DNA of 64,000 nt from Rhodospirillaceae bacterium (GTDB lineage: Bacteria > Pseudomonadota > Alphaproteobacteria > Dongiales > Dongiaceae), in assembly GCA_016712715.1 (NCBI GenBank), contig JADJQM010000002.1, positions 1,054,001 to 1,118,000 on the forward strand. The letters are read 5' to 3'. The notes beneath the pieces were generated by a model. The model was given only the letters and a program-made list of their open reading frames with translations, ran no database searches and had not been told where the DNA came from. Positions 1-7,674 of the stretch are shown here, in pieces. The position numbers were made by a program, and so were the translations under genes. The stretch's first letter is position 1. Each line of letters opens with the position of its first letter.

Positions 1-1
1 T

Positions 2-505
2 CTTGCTGCCGACCTCACCTGGGTCATCGAAGATGGTGTTCTGGAAGTGATCGAATCGACCCGCCAGCCGGGCGCTGGCCATGTCGATCCAAAGGTAGCT
101 GGCTTCCGCCCTTCACTGGCCTTTTCCGCTCCCGGTCGTGCCTTGCTGGCAGCCAGCAGTGCTGATGTTGCCGCCCGGCATCTGCAACATCTCATGCGCA
201 CTGACTCCCCTGCCGAGCGCCATGCCATTACCAGCGGGCAATTGGCGGCGGAGATCGAAGCCACCCGCCAACGCGGATATGGTGTGCGTGCCGCGGGCTA
301 TTGGCCGGATTCCTCCGATTATGGCGCCGAGCCGATGGACATCGCCGTCGCGCTCATGATCGGCGGCACGGCTGCGGGTTGTCTCAGCCTGGTTTGGCCC
401 GGCGCAGAGCACAGGGCGGAGGAAATGGCGCGGCTCCATCTGGCCGAGATGCGCGCTGCAGCGAGGAAGGTTGCCGACAGCGTCGCAAAGCTCAAATCGG
501 CCTGA
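2..505 (+). CDS. IclR-family transcriptional regulator, C-terminal part (5' truncated)
   Basis: The reading frame is open from base 2, so the start and the N-terminal winged-helix domain lie outside the window. About 167 residues remain and resemble the effector-binding domain of IclR regulators: an SAPGRALLA segment, a later RQRGYGV segment, then a hydrophobic core IAVALMIGGTAAGCLSLVW and a C-terminal amphipathic helix. IclR proteins usually repress or activate catabolic operons and bind small aromatic or carboxylic ligands. The target cannot be read here because the upstream gene is missing. Family assignment rests on pattern recognition of the C-terminal domain only. Confidence 0.75.
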   Translation, partial: LAADLTWVIEDGVLEVIESTRQPGAGHVDPKVAGFRPSLAFSAPGRALLAASSADVAARHLQHLMRTDSPAERHAITSGQLAAEIEATRQRGYGVRAAGYWPDSSDYGAEPMDIAVALMIGGTAAGCLSLVWPGAEHRAEEMARLHLAEMRAAARKVADSVAKLKSA

Positions 506-678
506 CCGGCGCGCTGAGACCGGCAATCAGGGAAGAGAGATTCTGTTCCTAATCAGACGATTATCTTGGCCGCGACGATGCATGGCTCTTCCTATAAACC
601 AATTCCTAACCATCTTGAGGCAGTGTGGAGACACCGAGATCCCCGGCATGTGCAAGGGGACTCAGGAGAGGTTTCAGA

Positions 679-1011
679 ATGCAGGCCCCGAACGCCCAGT
701 CACTGCCACGACTGACACTCAAAAATATGCATGTGATGGTCGACCGCAAGGTGCATCCCATCATCAACATGAACATCCAGGACGTGCTCATTGGTGGCAT
801 GCCTGATTGGATGGCGGTCGGCCAGCGTGTCGAATTTTCATTCGTCATTACGCTGAAGGATTGGGAGCGCAGTCTGCCGACCTATGGCGTGGTGCTGAAG
901 AATGACTCTGGCGGGCTGGATGTCCGCTATACGCCGCCGACACCGAGTTGGCGCAACATTCTGATGAAGTTGGTCACCGACGAGGCGCGTGCGGCGCCCG
1001 TCAGGAAATAA
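679..1011 (+). CDS. small PilZ-like domain protein
   Basis: A 110-residue soluble protein. I chose the ATG at 679 because AGGAG lies about 11 bases upstream, although the frame is open further 5'. The central part (NIQDVLIGGMPDWMAVGQRVEF, then YGVVLKNDSGGLDVRY) follows the strand and turn pattern of PilZ domains: a D-x-x-x-GG turn, a G-x-x-V-x-F strand and a closing V-R-Y strand. The N-terminal RxxxR signature for c-di-GMP binding is not obvious, so ligand binding is uncertain. It is a single gene with about 170 bp of non-coding DNA upstream. PilZ is an inference; it could be an unrelated small beta-barrel protein. Confidence 0.55.
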   Translation: MQAPNAQSLPRLTLKNMHVMVDRKVHPIINMNIQDVLIGGMPDWMAVGQRVEFSFVITLKDWERSLPTYGVVLKNDSGGLDVRYTPPTPSWRNILMKLVTDEARAAPVRK

Positions 1012-1485
1012 TCAATCCGGTTTCGTCTCGATCGCCCATTTGGCGGCGGCGGCATCGTCGCTGCCCTTGGCGGCGACCCAACGTTGTTCGCTGCCATCGT
1101 CCTCGAGTTTCCAGAACGGTGCCTTGGTCTTGAGCCAGTCGATCAGGAAAGCGCAGGACGACAAGGCAGCTTCGCGATGCGCCGAGGCGGTCGCCACAAG
1201 CACGATCCGGTCGCCTGGCATCAATCGCCCAAAGCGATGGATGATGAGGCATGCATCGAGCGGCCAGCGTTTCACCGCCTCCCCGGCAATGGCTTCAAGC
1301 TGCTTCTCGGTCATGCCGGGATAGTGCTCCAGCGTCATGCTCGATGTTGCGGCCAGAGGCCCAGCGATATCGCGTACCAGCCCCGTGAAGCTCGCGATTC
1401 CGCCGATCTGGGTGTTGCCGGCGGAGAGGGCTGCAAGCTCGGCCCCGATATCGAAATCTTCCGACTGCACCTTAATTGTGATCAT
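1012..1485 (-). CDS. moaE: molybdopterin synthase catalytic subunit MoaE
   Basis: A 157-residue MoaE. It transfers sulfur from the MoaD thiocarboxylate to cyclic pyranopterin monophosphate, making molybdopterin in the cytoplasm. Family landmarks are present: FTGLVRD near residue 33, the central HRFGRLMPGD segment, and the C-terminal LKTKAPFWKLE region with the catalytic lysine neighbourhood. It starts 4 bases after the moaD stop, so the two subunits are translated together. The 3' end converges on the PilZ-like gene with no gap. Length is normal for the family. Confidence 0.95.
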   Translation of the reverse strand: MITIKVQSEDFDIGAELAALSAGNTQIGGIASFTGLVRDIAGPLAATSSMTLEHYPGMTEKQLEAIAGEAVKRWPLDACLIIHRFGRLMPGDRIVLVATASAHREAALSSCAFLIDWLKTKAPFWKLEDDGSEQRWVAAKGSDDAAAAKWAIETKPD

Positions 1486-1489
1486 GGCA

Positions 1490-1741
1490 TCAGCCGCCCG
1501 TCACCGGCGGAAACAGGGCAACTTCGTCGCCCGGCTGCAAGGCATGATCAGCGGCGACATACTCCTGGTTGACGGCAACCTTGACGACACTGCGCTCCTT
1601 GAGCGCAGCCGCGTAATTGGGGCCGCGCGATCCCAGCCAGTCAAGCAATTGACCGACATTTCGCACATCGGGCGGCAAAACGACTTGTTCTTCGGCCGTG
1701 CCGATCTTGGCCCGGATCCAGGCAAAATAAAGTAGCTTCAT
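1490..1741 (-). CDS. moaD: molybdopterin synthase sulfur carrier subunit MoaD
   Basis: An 83-residue ubiquitin-fold protein ending in the diagnostic Gly-Gly (PPVTGG). The terminal glycine is adenylated by MoeB-type enzymes and converted to a thiocarboxylate that donates sulfur in molybdopterin synthesis. The family segment ALQPGDEVALFPPVTGG is intact at the C-terminus. Its ATG overlaps the stop of the upstream PAS_5 gene by 4 bases (ATGA type), and moaE follows at once. The three genes therefore form one leftward operon. Confidence 0.95.
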   Translation of the reverse strand: MKLLYFAWIRAKIGTAEEQVVLPPDVRNVGQLLDWLGSRGPNYAAALKERSVVKVAVNQEYVAADHALQPGDEVALFPPVTGG

Positions 1742-2310
1742 GGAACATCATTTAGGACGGCCGAGGGCTCACGTCCAGATTCTTCCGCGTTCAGCCACAA
1801 CTCACGAAAATGATCCGGTTGACCGGAGATGAACTCGTAATAGGCCAGCAGAAGCAGATGCGATACGCGCGTCTGATCGTCGGACAAGGCAAGGCCCAGG
1901 CGCCGTACCCGTCTCGACAAGCGCGGCTGGATATGGGCCGAGGCGTCGAGAAAATGACCATGACCCAGGTCCGCCATGCGATTGAGCGATTCGAAGATTC
2001 GGCCAGAGTGATGGCCCCAATCCAGATTCTCGAGATACTCGCCTGCCAGGCTGCGGCCGTAGATGCGTTCGACCTGGGTACCTGCCAATCGCACGCGCAG
2101 GCGCGCTGCTTCGCTGCCCGACGGTCGTGGGATCACTTCTATGATCCAGACGTTGGGGAGCAGCATGGGGATGTCACTTGGGTCGATATCGACACGGGCG
2201 GCCCAACGATTCGCGCCGCGTTTGCCCTCGACATAGTTCAACAATCGACCAAAACGTGGGTCGCACGGCAACGCGGTCAAATCCGTGATGTCCGGTAGTG
2301 AAACTGGCAA
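1738..2310 (-). CDS. PAS_5-type single-domain protein
   Basis: A 190-residue soluble protein with no output domain. The pattern DIPMLLPNVWIIEVI, then a strand with LRVRLAGTQVERIYGRSLAGEYLENL, is typical of the PAS_5 family common in Rhodospirillales. The second copy in this window (23903-24397) shares the same blocks. A TTG start at 2310 is supported by GGAGG five bases upstream on the minus strand; no in-frame ATG occurs before the domain. It is translationally coupled to moaD. Its signal and partner are unknown, and a link with molybdenum cofactor synthesis is only suggested by the operon. Confidence 0.8.
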   Translation of the reverse strand: MPVSLPDITDLTALPCDPRFGRLLNYVEGKRGANRWAARVDIDPSDIPMLLPNVWIIEVIPRPSGSEAARLRVRLAGTQVERIYGRSLAGEYLENLDWGHHSGRIFESLNRMADLGHGHFLDASAHIQPRLSRRVRRLGLALSDDQTRVSHLLLLAYYEFISGQPDHFRELWLNAEESGREPSAVLNDVP

Positions 2311-2380
2311 GATGCCTCCGGCGCCGCTAGGCTGGGTGGATCCCGAAACAACGGCACAGGAAGATCAGAGGTCGCCTCGC

Positions 2381-2728
2381 ATGCCTATTACGATCTATCA
2401 TAATCCGAATTGCAGCACGTCGCGCAAGGTGATCGGCATGTTGCGCGAGAAGGGCCACCAGCCGCACGTGATTGAATACCTAAAGACCCCGCCCAGCGTT
2501 GCTGATCTGAAAAGGATACTGAAGGCCATGGGCGCTGCGCCGCAGGACATTGTGCGGCGCAAGGGCGACGCCTATGCAGCATTGGGTGATCCGGCCGACA
2601 TGGATGCTGAGGCCTTGCTGGCAAGGATGGTGGCCGAACCCGTGCTCATCGAACGCCCGATCGTCGTCAGTGGCAGCCGCGCCGTCCTCTGCCGACCACC
2701 CGAGCGGGTTTGGGATGTGGTGGATTAG
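2381..2728 (+). CDS. arsC: arsenate reductase ArsC, glutaredoxin-coupled type
   Basis: A 115-residue thioredoxin-fold protein that reduces arsenate to arsenite with glutathione and glutaredoxin. The catalytic Cys sits in IYHNPNCSTSRK at residue 9. YLKTPPS follows, and the arginine-containing LIERPIVVSG loop lies near residue 90. The ATG at 2381 gives the normal family length; the open frame extends 96 bases upstream without family similarity. No arsR, arsB or acr3 gene is adjacent, so a general role (YffB/Spx-like redox protein) is possible. It converges on the next gene with a 4-base overlap. Confidence 0.88.
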   Translation: MPITIYHNPNCSTSRKVIGMLREKGHQPHVIEYLKTPPSVADLKRILKAMGAAPQDIVRRKGDAYAALGDPADMDAEALLARMVAEPVLIERPIVVSGSRAVLCRPPERVWDVVD

Positions 2729-3126
2729 GCGACGCGCTGCGTTGCTGCGCCGCGATCAGGCAGCAGAAAGATGCGCCGCGCCAACGGGTCTGCCAGGCGC
2801 TCTGGTGTGTAGAAGGCGGCGAGCGGCTGGCCTGTGACAAGGTCAAGGTTGTGCGCTTCGAAATTCGGCCAGTCGGCCGCCGGTTCGCACGCCATGCGCT
2901 CGTTGATCAATGTCATGAAGGCAACGGTGATGGTCTCATGATAAAGGTCTGCTTTGCCGATACTTGCAGCAAGGGCCTTGATCGCCCGGCGCATGGCGCC
3001 AAGCGCCTCGGCGAAATCGTGGCGCTGAAGATAAAGAAAGGCGGCGCGCACATGTGCCGCATGCGTGAATGCGGCAGCCGGAATTCGGCAGCTTTCCAGG
3101 GCAGCGAGGAATTCGTCGTCGCTCAT
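2725..3126 (-). CDS. conserved helical protein of unknown function
   Basis: A 133-residue soluble, mostly helical protein. Histidine-containing blocks stand out: FTHAAHVRAAFLYL near residue 20 and DLYHETITVAFMTLINERM near residue 60. The C-terminal block reads FYTPERLADPLARRIFLLPDR. I recall the same blocks in short unannotated proteins of many bacteria, but no function is known to me. The clustered His residues could bind metal (inference). Its ATG overlaps the stop of the upstream RHH-like gene by 4 bases, so both are expressed from the promoter near 3450. Confidence 0.7.
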   Translation of the reverse strand: MSDDEFLAALESCRIPAAAFTHAAHVRAAFLYLQRHDFAEALGAMRRAIKALAASIGKADLYHETITVAFMTLINERMACEPAADWPNFEAHNLDLVTGQPLAAFYTPERLADPLARRIFLLPDRGAATQRVA

Positions 3127-3419
3127 CTTTCGTCACCGGCAATGTTGCGCTCTTCGAGGCGATGGCTCGCCTCTGCTGTAAGTGTCAGGCCGTAGACTTT
3201 CTTGAGGTCGGCAATCTGCCGCACGGTCGCTGGGTCGAAGGCACATTTCCCCTCGAAGGCGTGCAGTGTCATGCCCTCGATCAGGTCGCCGAGCGAGATA
3301 TCCTTCAACTCAGCGACGGCTTTCAGGACCTTGAGCAGGCGTTTCTCCAGCCGCATGCCGGTCTGAACGCGTTCGATTGGTTCCAGGGGCGGCATGGATG
3401 TTCGCCTCGACTTGGCCAT
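3123..3419 (-). CDS. ribbon-helix-helix-like small protein
   Basis: A 98-residue basic, mostly helical protein. The segment RVQTGMRLEKRLLKVLKAVAEL, followed by DISLGDLIEGMTL, fits a strand-helix-helix layout of RHH DNA-binding proteins. This is inference from the pattern, not a clear family match. The ATG at 3419 is supported by GGAG seven bases upstream; the longer TTG start at 3431 would lie inside the palindrome. It is the first gene of a two-gene unit and is preceded directly by a palindrome overlapping its promoter, which suggests autoregulation. Confidence 0.6.
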   Translation of the reverse strand: MAKSRRTSMPPLEPIERVQTGMRLEKRLLKVLKAVAELKDISLGDLIEGMTLHAFEGKCAFDPATVRQIADLKKVYGLTLTAEASHRLEERNIAGDER

Positions 3420-3425
3420 TGATCT

Positions 3426-3465
3426 CTCCAATTCGGTACAATGTTACCAAGGTACCGAATTGGAG
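3426..3465. promoter_or_regulatory. palindromic operator, 14-bp perfect arms
   Basis: Arm CTCCAATTCGGTAC (3426-3439) and its exact reverse complement (3452-3465) flank a 12-base spacer. The site lies between the predicted -35 and the start codon of the small RHH-like gene and covers its ribosome binding site. Its position fits a repressor site. The binding protein is not known. Confidence 0.7.
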
Positions 3466-3469
3466 TCAA
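3441..3469 (-). promoter_or_regulatory. sigma70-type promoter for the 3419-2725 unit
   Basis: On the minus strand TTGACT (3469-3464) and TAACAT (3446-3441) are separated by 17 bases. This places transcription start near 3434, only about 15 bases before the ATG at 3419. The elements lie within and around the palindromic operator. Confidence 0.65.
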
Positions 3470-3511
3470 CGAGGCACTGCGCTAGCGGCCGGCATGAAGG
3501 CCTTGGAGTGC

Positions 3512-4273
3512 TCAGCGAATGACCAGACCGCCGTCGACGTGAAGGACCTGGCCAGTCATGTAGCGCGCAGCGGGCGAACAGAGGAACGCAACCGCCGCTG
3601 CGATATCGCTGGGTTTGCCGAGATCGCCCATCGGAATGCGCGCTTTCAGCCGCTCCCATTCCTCCGCCGACAAGGTCTGTTCGCCGCTGTCGCTGTCCTT
3701 GGCGATGAGGCCTGGGGCGATGGCGTTGACGGTCACGCCATCTGGCGCCAGTTGCAGGGCCAGCGATTTGACCATGGTCTCCAGCGCGGCCTTGGCGGCG
3801 GCCGAGGCGGGGAAATTGAGATAACCCGGCAGGAAGAGATGTGCGTTGTGAGTTGAAATTGCGACGACGCGGCCGCGGGATCCGGCCGCCTTCAGATATG
3901 GCAAGGCAGCGCTTGAGAGAGCGAAGAATCCGCCGGCAATGACAGCATAGGCATGATCGAGTTCAGCCCGGGTCAATGTGCCAATGAGTGGGCGCAGCGG
4001 AAACCCCGCATTGGCCACCAACACGTCAAGTCCACCAAAGGCTGCGACGGACATTTCCACCAGGCGTGTGCCAGTGGTCGGGTCGGCGAGATCACCCAGG
4101 GCAAGCAATGTTCGCGCGCCTTTGGCCTCAATCTCTGCCGCCACTTTCTCAATCCCGGCGCGATTGCTCCTGGTATGGAGAACGACATTTACATTGGGCG
4201 CCGCCATCGCGCGCGCCGTGGCGGCGCCGATACCGGACGCTGCTCCCGTGATCAGAATCGATGTTGCAGTCAC
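3512..4273 (-). CDS. short-chain dehydrogenase/reductase-like protein with altered active site
   Basis: A 253-residue Rossmann-fold SDR. The nucleotide motif TGAASGIG is at residues 9-16, and VANAG near residue 86 is the NNAG-type motif. The C-terminal block ARYMTGQVLHVDGG is typical of FabG-like SDRs. The usual YxxxK active site is replaced: the lysine of AAAKAALE is preceded four residues earlier by Ser (PASAAAK), and the nearest Tyr (LPGYLNF) is out of register. It may be a non-catalytic or atypical member. The gene is monocistronic in appearance. Confidence 0.85.
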   Translation of the reverse strand: MTATSILITGAASGIGAATARAMAAPNVNVVLHTRSNRAGIEKVAAEIEAKGARTLLALGDLADPTTGTRLVEMSVAAFGGLDVLVANAGFPLRPLIGTLTRAELDHAYAVIAGGFFALSSAALPYLKAAGSRGRVVAISTHNAHLFLPGYLNFPASAAAKAALETMVKSLALQLAPDGVTVNAIAPGLIAKDSDSGEQTLSAEEWERLKARIPMGDLGKPSDIAAAVAFLCSPAARYMTGQVLHVDGGLVIR

Positions 4274-4362
4274 TTTGCCCCCCTAGCTGGAAAGCAAAGC
4301 TGGCATGACTTCATTCTGTCAGCAAGTTGGGGTTTCCGTAACGGCGGCAAGGCCCTTGCGGT

Positions 4363-5610
4363 TCAGCGGACCTTGGGCAGCGTCAAGGTGATGGTTGTTC
4401 CGACATTGGGAACAGACTGAATATCGAGTTTGCCGCCATGCAGTTCCACCAGCGATGCAACGATCGGCAGGCCGAGGCCCGTGCCGACCTGGGCATAGGG
4501 GCTCTCCGTCGCGACTTGACCGAAGGGCTGCAGGGCAATCTTGATCTGATCGGCTGTCATGCCGATGCCGGAATCGGCGATATCGATCACGATGTTACCT
4601 TGCTCCTGATGTGCCGTGATCATCACCATGCCGCCGGCGAAGGTGAATTTGATGGCGTTGCTGACGACATTCATCATCATCTGCCGCAGACGGCGGCGAT
4701 CTGCTACCAGGGACAATGGTGAACGGCCGAGATCAACAACGAGCTGTACGCCACGTTTTTCCGCCATGGGCGCCATCAACTGCACCGATCCGTGGATCAG
4801 CTCCTTGAGTTCGATCGGCTCCAGGGTCAGTTGCAGTTCGCCCGCCTCGACTTTCGACAGGTCGAGAATATCGTTGATCAACGCCAGCAGGTGAGTGCCG
4901 GCCTCATGGATGTTCTTGGCATAATCCTCGTACCGATCGACACCTTGCGGCCCGAACACCTGGTCGGCGATGACCTCCGAGAAGCCCAGGATGGCGTTCA
5001 AGGGCGATCGCAGTTCATGGCTCATGCGGGCCAGGAAGTCGCTTTTGGCCCGGCTGGCGGTGATGGCAACCTGGCGCTGACTCTTGAGCTCGCGGTTGAG
5101 CTGCGCCGTGGCCGCGGCCTGCGTGCGCAACTGTTCGGTCGCCTGTGCCAATTGCACCTCGCGCGCTTTCTGCGCCGAGATGTCGACAACCGACGCAACC
5201 ACGACGTCATCGCCATTGTAATCTGCGATCTGACCCGAAAGCAGGCCCCAGAACCGGCGACCTCGACAGGTCAATAACTCGATTTCCAGGTTGAGGACTT
5301 CACCATCCTGCCGTAACCGGCCGATCAGCTCCGTGCGGGCTTGCGGGTCGGCGTAGTAGCCCTCTGTCAGGCTGGACTGGTTGTTGTCCTCGGGCCATTC
5401 GAACAGCCGTCGGGCAGCGGCGTTCGCATAAAACACTTCCGATCTGGCCAGATGGGTGATCACGACCGGCGTCGCCACGACGTCGAACACAGTCAATCCG
5501 CTCGCCGACAGGGAGGACCCAAGTCGCGGAAAAGCACTGCTCGGCCGTAAGCTGCGATCGTTCGAATTGGGCAAGATTTCTCCGCTCGCCGTTGAAGGGT
5601 GCTGCGACAT
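4363..5610 (-). CDS. cytoplasmic PAS sensor histidine kinase
   Basis: A 415-residue protein without membrane segments. A PAS domain covers about residues 35-150. A coiled linker follows, then a HisKA domain with the phospho-accepting His198 in RMSHELRSPLNAILGF. The HATPase_c domain contains NAIKFT (N box), DSGIGM (G1) and GTGLGLPIV (G2). It should autophosphorylate in response to a signal sensed by the PAS domain. No response regulator is adjacent, so it is an orphan kinase or feeds a phosphorelay elsewhere. It reads away from the cobalamin island; the intergenic region carries a direct repeat and a palindrome. Confidence 0.9.
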   Translation of the reverse strand: MSQHPSTASGEILPNSNDRSLRPSSAFPRLGSSLSASGLTVFDVVATPVVITHLARSEVFYANAAARRLFEWPEDNNQSSLTEGYYADPQARTELIGRLRQDGEVLNLEIELLTCRGRRFWGLLSGQIADYNGDDVVVASVVDISAQKAREVQLAQATEQLRTQAAATAQLNRELKSQRQVAITASRAKSDFLARMSHELRSPLNAILGFSEVIADQVFGPQGVDRYEDYAKNIHEAGTHLLALINDILDLSKVEAGELQLTLEPIELKELIHGSVQLMAPMAEKRGVQLVVDLGRSPLSLVADRRRLRQMMMNVVSNAIKFTFAGGMVMITAHQEQGNIVIDIADSGIGMTADQIKIALQPFGQVATESPYAQVGTGLGLPIVASLVELHGGKLDIQSVPNVGTTITLTLPKVR

Positions 5611-5641
5611 TTAAATAGATAATCTGAACCAGATTGACAGC

Positions 5642-5664
5642 GGGTAAATAAGAATGGGTAAATA
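5642..5664. repeat. direct repeat upstream of the PAS kinase gene
   Basis: GGGTAAATA occurs at 5642-5650 and again at 5656-5664 (14-base period). It lies 30-55 bases before the kinase start codon on the other strand. The spacing could suit a tandem-binding regulator, but no protein is implicated. Confidence 0.4.
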
Positions 5665-5709
5665 TTATGCTCAGATATCATCCTATGGTGTGCATTCCTA
5701 GCCGCTGAA

Positions 5710-5730
5710 CTTCAGTAATTCCTACTGAAG
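5710..5730. promoter_or_regulatory. palindrome between kinase gene and cobalamin riboswitch
   Basis: CTTCAGTA (5710-5717) and its exact reverse complement TACTGAAG (5723-5730) flank five bases. It lies about 50 bases upstream of the riboswitch, where the promoter of the cob operon should be. It is a candidate operator, or a stem in the leader RNA. Confidence 0.45.
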
Positions 5731-5771
5731 CAATAGGGGAAACAAAACCCCGCTGGCAATGCTGCATCGCT

Positions 5772-5972
5772 TTGGATAGGTTGGCGCCCGATCGCAGTGA
5801 GGGAAGCCGGTCAGCTGTGGAGACACAGGGATTCCGGCGCTGCCCCCGCAACTGTAGGACCGTTATCTCAATTGTTGATTGGGATGCCGCGGGTTCAAGG
5901 CCACTGGCTGGTGACAGCTGGGAAGGCGACCCCGCAGGAACAGGTCGAGCCAGGAAACCTCGGCGATCAGTC
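5772..5972 (+). ncRNA. cobalamin riboswitch
   Basis: The segment shows the standard landmarks of the adenosylcobalamin riboswitch. They are GGGAAGCCGG then GATTCCGGCGCTGCCCCCGC near 5801-5849, GCCACTGGCTGGTGACAGCTG then GGGAAGGC near 5900-5927, and the B12 box AGCCAGGAAACC at 5948-5959. A variable arm lies near 5850-5890. It is followed 39 bases later by the cobU start, with GGAGGGAGG in between, consistent with control of translation or of early termination by vitamin B12. Boundaries are approximate. Confidence 0.93.
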
Positions 5973-6010
5973 GACTTCGGCAACGACCTCGGAGGGAGGC
6001 GCGCGTCATC

Positions 6011-6565
6011 TTGTCTACCCAAGCGAAAGCCGTTGGCTCCAGCCTGATTACCCCGCTCCCGGCCATCACCTTGGTGCTGGGCGGCGCGCGGTCGGGCAAA
6101 AGCCGCTATGCGGAAGAACTGCTCGACCGCCACACAGGCGCCCGGACTTATATCGCCACCGCCGAAATCCGCGACGCCGAGATGGCGGAACGCGTGAAGC
6201 TGCATCGCGACCGGCGCGATCCCGATTGGCGGCTGGTTGAGGAGCCGCTGGCGCTCCCTCAGGCCCTTGTGTCGGAAACAGAGAAGGGCGCGGCGGTCCT
6301 GGTGGATTGTCTGACGCTCTGGCTCACCAATGTGATGCTGGCGGAACGCGATGTCGTGGCGGAATGCGCCGCCCTCGAACAGGCGCTCGGCCAATGCGGC
6401 GGACCGATCATTTTTGTGGCCAATGAAGTGGGCCTTGGCATCGTGCCCGACAACAAACTGGCGCGCGATTTCCGCGACCATGCCGGGCGGCTCAACCAGC
6501 GCCTCGCGGCCCGCGCCGATCATGTGCTGTTCGTGGCGGCGGGCCTGCCGCTCATTTTGAAATAA
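6011..6565 (+). CDS. cobU: adenosylcobinamide kinase / adenosylcobinamide-phosphate guanylyltransferase
   Basis: A 184-residue CobU/CobP enzyme. It phosphorylates adenosylcobinamide and then adds GMP, activating the corrinoid for nucleotide-loop assembly. The P-loop LVLGGARSGKSRYAE is at about residues 21-35. Further family blocks are VDCLTLWLTN near residue 98 and NEVGLGIVP near residue 138. The TTG at 6011 is the likely start: GGAGGGAGG lies 11 bases upstream and the riboswitch ends just before. It is the first gene of the riboswitch-controlled cobU-cobW-cobN-cobO run. Confidence 0.93.
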   Translation: MSTQAKAVGSSLITPLPAITLVLGGARSGKSRYAEELLDRHTGARTYIATAEIRDAEMAERVKLHRDRRDPDWRLVEEPLALPQALVSETEKGAAVLVDCLTLWLTNVMLAERDVVAECAALEQALGQCGGPIIFVANEVGLGIVPDNKLARDFRDHAGRLNQRLAARADHVLFVAAGLPLILK

Positions 6566-6600
6566 CGACGCCGAGCGCGTCAGCGGATCAAGGAAACATC

Positions 6601-7671
6601 ATGTCCATCACAGCAGCCAAGACCGCCGGGAAAATTCCCGCCACCATCGTCACCGGATTCCTGGGTGCCGGCAAGACCAGCCTCATCCAGCATCTCCTCA
6701 AGAATGCCGGCGGCAAGCGCCTCGCTCTCATCATCAACGAGTTCGGCGAGCTTGGCGTCGATGGCGAAATCGTCAAGGGCTGCAAGATCGAGGGCTGCCC
6801 GGAGGAGAACATCGTCGAACTGGCCAATGGCTGCATCTGCTGCACCGTGGCCGATGATTTCCTGCCCACCATCAAGGCGCTCCTCGACCGGCCGAATCCG
6901 CCCGATCACATCGTCATCGAAACGTCCGGTCTCGCTCTGCCGAAACCGCTGGTGAAGGCGTTCAACTGGCCGGAGATCCGCACCCGTGTCACCGTGGATG
7001 GCGTCATCGCCGTGGTCGACGGTCCGGCGGTGGCGGCAGGGCGCTTTGCCGATAACCCGGCCGCGGTCGACAACCAGCGGAAGATGGATGAAGGCCTCGA
7101 TCACGACAGCCCCTTGGCTGAATTGTTCGAAGACCAGATCAACTGCGCCGATCTCATCATCGTCAACAAGGCGGACCAGATGTCGGGGGCCGAGCACGAA
7201 GCGGCACAGGCCCATATCATCAAGGAATTGCAGCGCCCGGCGAAGATGATCACCGCCCGCTTCGGCGAAGTCGATCCCCGCGTGCTGCTGGGGCTGGATG
7301 CCGCCGCCGAAGACGATCTCGCCCAGCGTCACTCGCATCATGAACTGGAAGGCGAGGATCACAACCACGACGATTTCGAAAGCTTCCACATCGACGTCGC
7401 CGAACTGGGTCAGCCGCAGGATTTGCTGGCGAGGCTCATTCCCGTCATCGAACAGCATGATATCCTGCGCGTGAAGGGCTTCCTCGCCGTCGCCGGCAAG
7501 GACATGCGCCTGGTGTTGCAGGGTGTCGGCAACCGCCTGCAGCATTATTACGACCGGGCCTGGGAAGCGTCGGAAGGCCGCCGCGGCCAGATCGTCATCA
7601 TCGGCCTGCAAGGCCTCGACCGCGCCGTCATTACGGCTGCTCTCGCAACGCCGCTCGGCAAAGCCGCCTGA
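6601..7671 (+). CDS. cobW: CobW, G3E-family GTPase / cobalt metallochaperone
   Basis: A 356-residue GTPase thought to deliver cobalt to the cobaltochelatase. It shows the Walker A GFLGAGKTSL (about residue 20), the metal-binding CxCC motif in NGCICCTVAD near residue 80, and the NKAD guanine-specificity motif near residue 198. A His/Asp-rich stretch near residue 240 (HSHHELEGEDHNHDD) may add metal binding. The C-terminal CobW_C domain follows. It sits 3 bases before cobN, the chelatase subunit it should serve, which fixes the cobalamin assignment among G3E family members. Confidence 0.95.
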   Translation: MSITAAKTAGKIPATIVTGFLGAGKTSLIQHLLKNAGGKRLALIINEFGELGVDGEIVKGCKIEGCPEENIVELANGCICCTVADDFLPTIKALLDRPNPPDHIVIETSGLALPKPLVKAFNWPEIRTRVTVDGVIAVVDGPAVAAGRFADNPAAVDNQRKMDEGLDHDSPLAELFEDQINCADLIIVNKADQMSGAEHEAAQAHIIKELQRPAKMITARFGEVDPRVLLGLDAAAEDDLAQRHSHHELEGEDHNHDDFESFHIDVAELGQPQDLLARLIPVIEQHDILRVKGFLAVAGKDMRLVLQGVGNRLQHYYDRAWEASEGRRGQIVIIGLQGLDRAVITAALATPLGKAA

Positions 7672-7674
7672 TCC

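Noticed and set aside
5678..6523. 281-codon minus-strand frame across the riboswitch
   Set aside because: It covers a structured RNA and the cobU antisense strand and has no family similarity.
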